This document shows, piece after piece, positions 56,483 to 64,000 of a stretch of DNA of 64,000 bases. The DNA comes from Phycisphaeraceae bacterium (lineage in GTDB: Bacteria > Planctomycetota > Phycisphaerae > Phycisphaerales > Phycisphaeraceae). How positions within the stretch are numbered: the first letter of the stretch is position 1; each line of letters opens with the position of its first letter. The DNA lies in the NCBI GenBank assembly GCA_029260595.1, contig JAJDCY010000023.1, positions 1-64,000 of the forward strand, given 5' to 3'. Under the pieces are notes generated by a model that was not told the DNA's origin, made no database searches, and saw only the letters and a program-made list of their open reading frames with translations. The translations under genes and the position numbers were made by a program.

Positions 56483-57619
56483 GTGACAACGACCACAGTC
56501 CCAATCAGCATCGACGACCCGGTGAACGCACAGATTCTTGCCGTCTCTGAGGACCGGCTGCAGGGGTTTTGGCCGGGCCCGTTTCACCAGATCAGTGAGT
56601 TGAGCGGGGTGGCGCTGGCGACGGTGCTCGAACGGATCTCGGCGATGCTCGACGCGGGCACGATCCGGCGGGTGCGACAGACGCTGATGGCGACGAACCT
56701 CGCGCCGGGTGCGCTGGTCGCGTGGCGGGTGCCGGCTGAGCGGTTGGATGCGGCGTTTAGTTACATGTTCGAGCAGGACCCGTTCAGCGGGCATGTGGTC
56801 ATCCGCACGACCGACATGGCGGGGGCCGGGTCGAGCTACCGGCTGTGGACGACGCTGAAGGTGCCGCAGGGTTTCTCGATGGCGGCGCACTGCAAGCACT
56901 TGATCGAGCAGACCGGTGCGGAGAGTTACCGGTTAATGCCGGCGAAGTGTCTATTCGCGCTGGGCGTCGGTCATATGCGCAGGCGGTCGGTCGAGGTGGG
57001 GAGTCGGTCGCCGGACCCGGCCGATGTGAAAGACACCAAGATTGTCTCGATGAACGAGCGACAGTGGCGTGTGTTGATGGCGCTCAAGCGCGAACTGACC
57101 GTGCAGGAGATCACGCCGGACCCCTGGGCGGCGCGGGCGGACGAGGCGGGGATTCCGTTGGACGAGTTTCTCGCCGAGGCGCGGGCGCTCAACGAGCGCG
57201 GTGTGATTGGCCGGTTCTCGACATTCCTTGAACATGTGAAAAAACTTCCGGATGGACAGCGCGTCACGAAATTCAATGCGCTGTTCCACTGGGCCGTGCC
57301 GCCGGGGCGCGAACTCGAAGCCGGCAGGCAGGTCGGCAGACACCACATCCTGACCCACGCGTACTGGCGCGAGGGCGGGCCGGACTTCCACAATGTCAAC
57401 GTCATGGCCGTCGCCCACGGGACGGACAAAGACCTGCTGCTGCAACACAAATCCGCGATCGACGACCACCTCGCGGCGTCGGGCATCCCGGTGTCGTACA
57501 CCAACGTTTTCTGGGGCGGGCGCAGCGAGATTAAGCCGTCCGAGATCTCGCCAATCGCCTACCGCCAGTGGTGCGAGCGAGTCGGGATCGACCCGCAGCG
57601 GATGCGCAGCGAGTCATGA
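56483..57619 (+). CDS. Two-module Lrp/siroheme-decarboxylase-like protein
   Basis: A 378-aa chain with two similar halves. Each has a winged-helix segment followed by an Lrp-type sensor: half 1 with ISELSGVALATVLERISAML, TIRRVRQTLMATNL and VAWRVP; half 2 with LNERGVIGRFSTFLEHVKK and WAVPPG. The IxRF/R-turn followed by a short loop is the pattern of AhbA/AhbB and NirD-type siroheme decarboxylases, which in many bacteria are separate subunits; here they would be fused. It may equally be an unusual Lrp-type regulator. The start is GTG 56483, after AGGTGA. It overlaps truA by ATGA, so the two are co-translated. Confidence 0.7.
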   Translation: MTTTTVPISIDDPVNAQILAVSEDRLQGFWPGPFHQISELSGVALATVLERISAMLDAGTIRRVRQTLMATNLAPGALVAWRVPAERLDAAFSYMFEQDPFSGHVVIRTTDMAGAGSSYRLWTTLKVPQGFSMAAHCKHLIEQTGAESYRLMPAKCLFALGVGHMRRRSVEVGSRSPDPADVKDTKIVSMNERQWRVLMALKRELTVQEITPDPWAARADEAGIPLDEFLAEARALNERGVIGRFSTFLEHVKKLPDGQRVTKFNALFHWAVPPGRELEAGRQVGRHHILTHAYWREGGPDFHNVNVMAVAHGTDKDLLLQHKSAIDDHLAASGIPVSYTNVFWGGRSEIKPSEISPIAYRQWCERVGIDPQRMRSES

Positions 57620-58503
57620 CCGCGCCGATGGCTGAACAACCCGCGGATCAACCCGCGCCACTCGATCACGCCTCCGATCCCCTTCCGGTTCAGCGATACA
57701 AACTCACGCTCGCTTACGACGGCAGCGCGTTTCACGGTTGGCAGAAGCAGCGGCCGGTGCCCACAGCCGAAGACCCGTCGCCCACGCCGGTTCGCACGGT
57801 CGGCGGGGTTGTGGAGGATGCGCTGCAGCGGTTGTTGCGTCACGGTGTGCGGCTGGTCGGCGCCAGCCGTACGGATGCCGGTGTGCATGCGCAAGGGCAA
57901 GTGGCGCACTTCGACTCGGACACAGCCATCCCACTGGACCGATTCCCCCACGCGATCAACAGCCGGCTACCCGACGATGTCGAAGTGGTGAGGGTTGAGC
58001 CGGTCGCGGCTGAGTTTGACGCGATCAGCGACGCGGTGCGCAAGCAGTATCGGTACCGGGTCTTCCACACGCCCCGCCGCCCGCTGCACCGGCGGAACTT
58101 TGTGTGGCATTGCTGGACCGATCTCAATCTCGCGGCGATGAGCGATGCAGCGGGTCGGCTGATCGGGACGCACGACTTTGCCGGATTCGCCGCGGCCGGG
58201 CACGGGCGGTCGTCGACGGTGCGCACGATCTTCCGTTGCGAGGTCGAGCACCAGTCGCCCGAGGTGGTGATCGTCGTTGAGGGCAGCGGGTTTCTGTACA
58301 ACATGGTTCGAATCATCGCCGGGACGCTGATCGAGGTCGGGCGCGGCCGGTTTGACTCGGATGTCGTCGAGCGCGTCATCCGAACCGGTGAGCGGCGCGA
58401 AGCCGGCCCGACGCTGCCCGCGCAAGGCCTATCGCTGGAGTGGATCGAGTACGGCCCGCCGGGGACGGGGCGTCCATCAAGCCCACAGCCACCGCGAGAT
58501 TAA
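57616..58503 (+). CDS. truA: tRNA pseudouridine synthase A
   Basis: Makes pseudouridine at positions 38-40 of tRNA anticodon arms. The 295-aa protein has the catalytic Asp in GASRTDAGVHA (D87), the RYRVFHTPRRPLHRRNFVWH motif, and FLYNMVRIIAGTLIEVGRG near the end. A 25-residue acidic, Pro-rich N-terminal extension precedes the usual start; ATG 57616 overlaps the stop of the upstream gene as ATGA. Confidence 0.95.
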   Translation: MTAPMAEQPADQPAPLDHASDPLPVQRYKLTLAYDGSAFHGWQKQRPVPTAEDPSPTPVRTVGGVVEDALQRLLRHGVRLVGASRTDAGVHAQGQVAHFDSDTAIPLDRFPHAINSRLPDDVEVVRVEPVAAEFDAISDAVRKQYRYRVFHTPRRPLHRRNFVWHCWTDLNLAAMSDAAGRLIGTHDFAGFAAAGHGRSSTVRTIFRCEVEHQSPEVVIVVEGSGFLYNMVRIIAGTLIEVGRGRFDSDVVERVIRTGERREAGPTLPAQGLSLEWIEYGPPGTGRPSSPQPPRD

Positions 58504-58671
58504 CAGCCAAACCCCTGCAATCGATAGAACCCAACGCGCCGCAAGAGGTTATTGAGACCCTGGCGGCGCGATCGTTGAACAATCGCCCAAGCAAGCAAAT
58601 TCACTGTCGGAATCGGTCGATATACGGCGCAAGGCGCTGCATCGAAACCGCGACTGGCAGGAGTGCTTGGG

Positions 58672-59196
58672 ATGACACCGCAACGCAACCCTCGGCGACC
58701 CAGACCTAAAGACACGACTGCGAATCACCCGGCCCGCAAGCCGCGCGTGCGACCAACCGGCACGCCCAAACCGGGGCGGGATCTGCTCGCAGTTGCCGCG
58801 ACGATCGTGGTGTTTACTGCGCTGGCCGCGCCGGCTGGGGCGCTTAGTCACGGCGAAGCGGTGACGCGCGATGCCGCTGTCCCGCTGACCGAGGGCCAGG
58901 CGATCTCGATCGCATGGACACCGGCCGACCCGGCGACGGCGGTGACACTGCTGAATCTGGTCGGGACCGTCGTGGTTCAAGCCGAGGACCCGCTGCTGCC
59001 CGGCTTGAGTGAAGCGGTCTCCGATCGTTTGCCCGGGACAACCGGGATCGCCACACCGGACTTGCTGGACATTCTGGAACTGAACAACGCGGTCTGGCCG
59101 GTCAACGTCGGCGATGAAGTGCTGCGCAACCAGATCACAATCGGCAGTGACCCGTGGGAGGTCAAGCCACCGTTCGAGACGGTAGCCCCGCAGTAA
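58672..59196 (+). CDS. Unknown secreted protein, 174 aa
   Basis: After an unusual basic N-terminus (RNPRRPRPKDTTANHPARKP) there is a hydrophobic segment DLLAVAATIVVFTALAAPAGALS consistent with a signal peptide or anchor. The rest is Asp/Val-rich and acidic with repeated AIPL/TLLNLVGTVVVQ-like hydrophobic stretches; the C-terminal part has LLDILELNNAVWPVNVGDE. No family is recognised. GGAG lies 8 bases before ATG 58672. It is followed after 20 bases by the convergent polyferredoxin. Confidence 0.6.
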   Translation: MTPQRNPRRPRPKDTTANHPARKPRVRPTGTPKPGRDLLAVAATIVVFTALAAPAGALSHGEAVTRDAAVPLTEGQAISIAWTPADPATAVTLLNLVGTVVVQAEDPLLPGLSEAVSDRLPGTTGIATPDLLDILELNNAVWPVNVGDEVLRNQITIGSDPWEVKPPFETVAPQ

Positions 59197-59215
59197 TCCG
59201 TAACCCGCAAGCCGC

Positions 59216-59872
59216 TTAACGGGCGAGAATCGGCTTTGTCGGTTCGACGATCACGGCTGACGGATCGGTCGGGCAGACGCGCTCGCAGACACCGCAACCC
59301 ACGCACCCTGGCAGCACCTGAATCAACCCGTCGCCATCAAGTCCGATCGCCTCATCGCCGATCGGGCAGTCGCTGATACACAGCGTGCAATCCTCTCCGT
59401 CTTTGCTCCCGGGCGATGGCCGAATACATTGATCGTGATCCACTACGGCGAAGCCCATGGCGATGTCACGCGGGGAATCGACCAGGCGCAGGGCACCGGT
59501 CGGGCAAACATTCATGCAGGCGAGTTCGTCGCAGACGACACACGGCGATTCGCCGGCGATGATGTAGGGCATGCCGCCACCGACGGCTGACCCGGGGTCG
59601 GGCGCGTTGTCGATCACAATACACTGCGCCGGGCAGGCGCGGACGCAGTCGCCGCATCGGCTGCAGGTGCTGGCGAAGTCGGGCTCGGGCAGTGCTCCCG
59701 GCGGTCGCAACAGACGTAACGCGAGGTCTGGGGCGGGCGGGCGGGCGTCGCCGGGAAGTCCGAGCATCGATCGGCCGGCCTTCTCCATGCCGGTCAACCC
59801 CCAGAGCATGGCGTGGCGGAAAAACGCGCGGCGGTCGCCGGGGGGTTGGTGATCGTCAGGGGGCGGTTGCAT
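59216..59872 (-). CDS. NapG/MauM-type polyferredoxin, Tat-like signal
   Basis: A 218-aa protein with four [4Fe-4S] motifs: CSRCGDCVRACPAQC, CVVCDELACMNVCP, CTLCISDCP with an additional upstream CIR, and CVGCGVCERVCP. DRRAFFRHAML near the N-terminus resembles a twin-arginine signal, so it may be exported in folded form, as in NapG. The electron partners (NapH, quinol oxidase, dehydrogenase) are absent. ATG 59872 is chosen over an upstream ATG 59896. No co-transcribed gene is visible. Confidence 0.85.
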   Translation of the reverse strand: MQPPPDDHQPPGDRRAFFRHAMLWGLTGMEKAGRSMLGLPGDARPPAPDLALRLLRPPGALPEPDFASTCSRCGDCVRACPAQCIVIDNAPDPGSAVGGGMPYIIAGESPCVVCDELACMNVCPTGALRLVDSPRDIAMGFAVVDHDQCIRPSPGSKDGEDCTLCISDCPIGDEAIGLDGDGLIQVLPGCVGCGVCERVCPTDPSAVIVEPTKPILAR

Positions 59873-59961
59873 GGCGCGGGTGGCTCCGATGGGCAATTCA
59901 AATTATCGTATCCGTCTCATGCGGTCGCGACGATCAGTACTCACCAGCATAGGGCCCTGCC

Positions 59962-60405
59962 ATGACCCATCCTTATTACACGACCGTTTGCATCATGTGC
60001 GCCGTGGCGGTGTCGCTATCGAGCGGTTGCAGCGACGACACCCACGAGTTTCGCAGTTCGGTCGACCTGCCGACGACGGTCGCGCTGCACGACGCCGCAC
60101 GCGACCGGACGCTGTGGACCAAGGATATCCCGGTTGAACACAGGCTCGTGCTCGACCTGGATCGCCAGGGTGAGAATGAGTTGGCCGAGATCAGTATGCG
60201 CCCGGGCACCCAGGCGAAGTGGGAACTGTTCGGGCCGCCGAACATGAAGACGCCGGTTGGCTCGGACACGATCGCACTACCCGGGACGCCCGTGATGATC
60301 AAAGTGTCCTACCGGCCGAGCCCGGAGTTCCCGCCCGAGCCGGCATTGGATGAGGGAGACGATGAGGAACTCGATGACGGGTCTGTACGGCTCCTATCGC
60401 CGTGA
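59962..60405 (+). CDS. Lipoprotein of unknown function, 147 aa
   Basis: The signal MTHPYYTTVCIMCAVAVSLS leads to SGC with the lipobox LSSGC. The mature domain is Asp/Glu-rich, has no transmembrane helix and includes DIPVEHRLVLDLDRQGENEL and WELFGPPNMKTPVG. The C-terminus is strongly acidic. It faces a divergent polyferredoxin and a convergent moxR. I do not recognise it. Confidence 0.7.
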   Translation: MTHPYYTTVCIMCAVAVSLSSGCSDDTHEFRSSVDLPTTVALHDAARDRTLWTKDIPVEHRLVLDLDRQGENELAEISMRPGTQAKWELFGPPNMKTPVGSDTIALPGTPVMIKVSYRPSPEFPPEPALDEGDDEELDDGSVRLLSP

Positions 60406-60429
60406 TCACCGCCGTGTGACGCGATCGGT

Positions 60430-61446
<1,017 letters not shown>

Positions 61447-61529
61447 CGCGACCAGCATAGCCCGACCGGGTAACCGGGCCAACAGGAAAAAAGAATTGAG
61501 ATTGACGGACCGGCGGCGCTTTGGCCCGA

Positions 61530-61543
61530 TACAATGGGTGTGA
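61530..61543 (+). promoter_or_regulatory. -10 box close to start of unknown secreted gene
   Basis: TACAAT at 61530-61535, seven bases before ATG 61543; a TTGACG lies at 61502-61507 but at a 22-base spacing. No Shine-Dalgarno sequence is seen, so the transcript may be leaderless. Confidence 0.35.
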
Positions 61544-62106
61544 TGCGTTGGATTACGAGCCTCATCCTGATTTTGAGCGTCCCGTTGGCCGCGGATCAAC
61601 CGCAACGGCTGGTCCCGGTCGATCAGGGTGTTGGCGATCTGGATCGACTGGGGACGAGTCTGCGGGATACACAGGGTGGGCTGCGTACGTCAGGCGAGCA
61701 GACGTCGCTTTATCAAGTGGTACCGGGCGATGCGGAGGGTTGGTCGGACGCCAACGCGCCGGTGTATTACCGTTTGGCCCCCGGCTTTCGTGCGCGCGTC
61801 GATCGGATTGATTACCTGGTCGTTGATCGACAGGGTGAGCTGGCGACGAACGTTCAGCCGCATCAGGACGGTGCGTTCATCGAGTTGATCCCGCCGAACA
61901 CGGTGTTCGAATTGGGGCCGCGGTTGCAGGCGGGATTCGCGCAGCCGCAAGCGATTGATCCGCGAGCCGATGCGCGTGTTGGGCTGCCGATCGATGCGCG
62001 GATCGATCTTCGGGTTCGCCCTCAGGCCGGGCCGGCGTGGGGAAGTCCGTCATACGCCCTACCCGTTGCGCCGTCGTGGAGCGTACCGGGTCACCCGACG
62101 CACTAA
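61543..62106 (+). CDS. Unknown secreted protein, 187 aa
   Basis: The N-terminus MRWITSLILILSVPLAADQ is a signal peptide with possible cleavage after LAA. The mature part is Gln/Asp/Pro-rich and beta-like: YYRLAPGFRARVDRIDYLVVD, ELIPPNTVFELGPRLQAGF, and a C-terminal Pro-rich tail. It looks like a small conserved exported protein; no catalytic residues are recognisable. An in-frame ATG at 61534 is an alternative. It converges on panC, whose stop codon lies about 20 bases away. Confidence 0.65.
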   Translation: MRWITSLILILSVPLAADQPQRLVPVDQGVGDLDRLGTSLRDTQGGLRTSGEQTSLYQVVPGDAEGWSDANAPVYYRLAPGFRARVDRIDYLVVDRQGELATNVQPHQDGAFIELIPPNTVFELGPRLQAGFAQPQAIDPRADARVGLPIDARIDLRVRPQAGPAWGSPSYALPVAPSWSVPGHPTH

Positions 62107-62126
62107 GACCAAGCTGTACCTTTCGT

Positions 62127-63026
62127 CTACGCCGCGTCCGCCGATTTGGATTCGGTGTTGTCGTTTTGCGAAGCGACGGCACCGAGCAGCATGTTGTCGA
62201 TCAATCGCACGTCACCGAGCCGGGCTGCGGTCAACGCGATCACGCCGTGGGTTAGCCGCGGCTCGATGCAGTCCAATGGTTGGAGTGTGCGCGGGTGGCG
62301 GAGCGCGGCGTAGTCCACGTCGAAGTGGTGGGCCTCCATCACGTGTCGCATGGCCGACTCGACCGCGGTTGGGTCGGACTCGCCGGCGTCCTCGACCAGC
62401 CGCCTGGCCTCGGTCAGCGCCTTGTAGAGCGCGGTGGCGTGACGCCGTTGATCTTCGGTGAGGTAGGCGTTGCGGCTGGACATCGCCAAGCCGTCGGCCT
62501 CGCGTACCGTCGGTATGCCGCTGATCCGGACGGGCATCAACAGGTCATCGACCATTGCCTCGATCACGCGCAGTTGCTGGTAGTCCTTCTGCCCGAAGCA
62601 GGCGACGTGTGGCTGAATAATGTTCAGTAGTTTCGCGACAACCAGACAGACGCCGTCGAAATGACCGGGGCGGTGTTCGCCTTCCAGCACAGTCGCAAGA
62701 TCGGGGACAGTCACCTGACATGCGGTCGCGTCGGGCGGGTACATCTGCGAGGCGGTCGGGCAGAAGGCCAAGTCAGCCCCGGCCGCGCGGCAAGCATCAA
62801 GGTCGCTGTCGATCGGCCTTGGGTAACTGTCGTAGTCCTCGCCGGCGCCGAACTGAGTTGGGTTAACGAAGATGCTCACCCACACTCTGTCCGCGTCGGT
62901 CCGTGCGGCTTCGATCAGCCGGCGGTGTCCGTCGTGGATCGCGCCCATCGTCGGAACCAACGCGATGGTGCCGCCCAGCGTCTGGCGGATGGCTCTGATT
63001 TGGTCAACTGTCTCGACGACGCGCAA
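62127..63026 (-). CDS. panC: Pantothenate synthetase
   Basis: Joins pantoate and beta-alanine with ATP to make pantothenate. The 299-aa protein has the HIGH-like MGAIHDGH (27-34), the FVNPTQFGAGEDYDSYPR motif, CFGQKDYQQ, and SSRNAYLTEDQR, all diagnostic. I accept a TTG start at 63026: AGGGAG stands 8 bases before it and lies just after the stop of the glycosyltransferase. The C-terminus has a short Asn/Ser-rich tail. It is the pantothenate-route partner of coaB, far from it in this window. Confidence 0.94.
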   Translation of the reverse strand: MRVVETVDQIRAIRQTLGGTIALVPTMGAIHDGHRRLIEAARTDADRVWVSIFVNPTQFGAGEDYDSYPRPIDSDLDACRAAGADLAFCPTASQMYPPDATACQVTVPDLATVLEGEHRPGHFDGVCLVVAKLLNIIQPHVACFGQKDYQQLRVIEAMVDDLLMPVRISGIPTVREADGLAMSSRNAYLTEDQRRHATALYKALTEARRLVEDAGESDPTAVESAMRHVMEAHHFDVDYAALRHPRTLQPLDCIEPRLTHGVIALTAARLGDVRLIDNMLLGAVASQNDNTESKSADAA

Positions 63027-63030
63027 CGGG

Positions 63031-64000
63031 TCAACTCCCTGCCGGTGCGAACTTGATCGACTCGCCGACTAGCTGGCGGTACAGCGAGATGAGGCCCTGG
63101 ACCTGACTCGACGCCGTGTGATGAACCCGCACCCACTGACGGGCGCGGTCGGCCAGTGTGCTGCCGAGTGTGGGCTCGCGGATTAGTTTCATGATGCGTT
63201 CGACCCACAGGTCGGGCTCGGGTTTGGGCAGCAGCCACGCGGTTTGATCGTGGACAAGGTAATCGAGCCAAGGGTCTTGCAGGGCTACTACGGGGACACC
63301 GTGGGCCATGGCCTGGAGGGTGAGGCAGCGTGATCGGCCACAGGCTTGCGGGTGGATTAACACGTCTGCGCGCAACAGCAGTTCGTGGTGACCCAAGCGG
63401 CTGGGCACGAGGCTGACGTGTGCGAGCAGCCCGTGCCGACGTGCGGCCTGCCAGACCTCGCGCTGGTCCACGTCCCGCCCGGCGAAGAAAAACTGTGCTT
63501 GAGGGCAGGATGAAACAACCGATCGCAGGGCCAGCATCAGCGCTTCGTACTCAGCGTCGTACTCGCCGCAGCCGCTGACTACGGCGCATAGCGTGCCCGG
63601 CTCCGGCGCGGGGCGGGTCATCTGTGCCGGGACGTGGACGCCCTGAGGGATCACCCGGACCAGCGAATCGGGGCCTGACTTGGCGCGGATGGCGTCGCCA
63701 ATCGGGGTATCGGTGGCCGTGAAAGCGACCAAGGACGGGTCCTCGAACCCGCGGAGGCTGGGTAGGCGGGCGGCATGCCCGGCGAACGATGCGCCCAACA
63801 ACAACGGCAGGCCCAGGCGACGGGCCAGCGTCACGGCACCGCCCCAGACGCGGCCGTCGAGCGCGTGAATCAGATCGATGCCCTGCTCCTGGAACTCCCC
63901 GCCCAATCGCGCGAGGCGCAGCCGCCGCATCGCCGCCCAGCGCGAGTCTCTCCACGCCAACCGCTGGCCGAACGCGTTCGAGTCGTCATCGGCCAGGGCG
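63031..64000 (-). CDS. Glycosyltransferase, GT4-like, N-terminal part off window
   Basis: Partial gene, open to the right-hand edge. The visible 323 residues have the GT-B C-terminal domain (AVVSGCGEYDAEYEALMLALRSV, AQFFFAGRDVDQREVW, VSLVPSRLGHHELLLRADVLIHPQACGRSRCLTLQAMAHGVPVVALQ), with HPQACGRSRCLTLQAM at the donor-binding site in place of the common E-x7-E motif. The last residue read is 64000 and the start is not seen. It ends in TGA four bases before the panC TTG, so panC is probably translated downstream of it. Confidence 0.82.
   Translation of the reverse strand, partial: ALADDDSNAFGQRLAWRDSRWAAMRRLRLARLGGEFQEQGIDLIHALDGRVWGGAVTLARRLGLPLLLGASFAGHAARLPSLRGFEDPSLVAFTATDTPIGDAIRAKSGPDSLVRVIPQGVHVPAQMTRPAPEPGTLCAVVSGCGEYDAEYEALMLALRSVVSSCPQAQFFFAGRDVDQREVWQAARRHGLLAHVSLVPSRLGHHELLLRADVLIHPQACGRSRCLTLQAMAHGVPVVALQDPWLDYLVHDQTAWLLPKPEPDLWVERIMKLIREPTLGSTLADRARQWVRVHHTASSQVQGLISLYRQLVGESIKFAPAGS

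Overview
The window is a high-GC bacterial chromosome segment that most resembles a planctomycete of the class Phycisphaerae (an inference from gene content). The pointers are PEP-CTERM surface proteins without a local exosortase, a DUF1570-type peptidase, ribosomal proteins with unusual extensions, several conserved unknown proteins of a planctomycete character, and many intergenic hairpin repeats. Housekeeping genes dominate. There is no transposase, integrase, phage gene or CRISPR array.

Layout. 1-8.0 kb is the spc/alpha ribosomal region: 3' end of secY, then map, infA, rpmJ, rpsM, rpsK, rpoA and rplQ. It is loosened by accessory DNA: low-GC unknown genes and clusters of palindromic repeats lie between secY and map and between map and infA, and rpsD is missing from its usual place between rpsK and rpoA. 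8.2-14.3 kb carries an MgtE-type Mg2+ transporter, DNA polymerase III delta, a lipoprotein, a Cu/Zn superoxide dismutase and argG. 14.5-23.4 kb holds three PEP-CTERM genes with AT-rich promoters, tRNA-Lys(CUU), two glycosyltransferases, a lipoprotein MsrA and a small membrane protein. 23.5-30.9 kb has an ABC-F ATPase, a PilZ-REC-HPt-like protein, tmk, a methyltransferase, rplM-rpsI and ndk. 30.9-35.0 kb is a minor-pseudopilin (GspH/I/J/K-like) cluster. 35.2-45.9 kb has accD, a DUF1570 peptidase, a PIG-L deacetylase with a Nudix hydrolase, an acidic/arginine-rich pair of small proteins, trpD, ilvN, a glycogen-synthase-like GT-B enzyme, a fourth PEP-CTERM protein and a uracil-DNA glycosylase. 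46-50.8 kb is a signalling unit: a hybrid histidine kinase with REC and HPt domains, translationally coupled to a REC-GGDEF diguanylate cyclase. 50.9-64 kb has an M16-like protein without its zinc site, coaB, der, tsaB, a YkgJ protein, a flavin reductase, a double Lrp/siroheme-decarboxylase-like protein, truA, a polyferredoxin, MoxR, panC and a partial glycosyltransferase.

How the parts relate. Translation and nucleotide metabolism (ribosomal genes, map, infA, tmk, ndk, truA, tsaB, der) form the core. Phosphorelay and c-di-GMP parts appear twice: the kinase/diguanylate cyclase pair, and a PilZ-REC protein whose HPt-like tail resembles the kinase HPt but has lost the histidine. Surface functions are represented by PEP-CTERM proteins, pseudopilins and glycosyltransferases.

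The most unusual region is 0.9-5.6 kb. It contains families of hairpins whose stems differ but whose 3' flank (CACCCGG-like) is constant. At 3471-4098 a low-GC gene is bordered by GTTAGGC/GCCTAAC sites resembling integron attC half-sites, with its stop codon inside one of them, and the whole block sits inside a split copy of a hairpin repeat.
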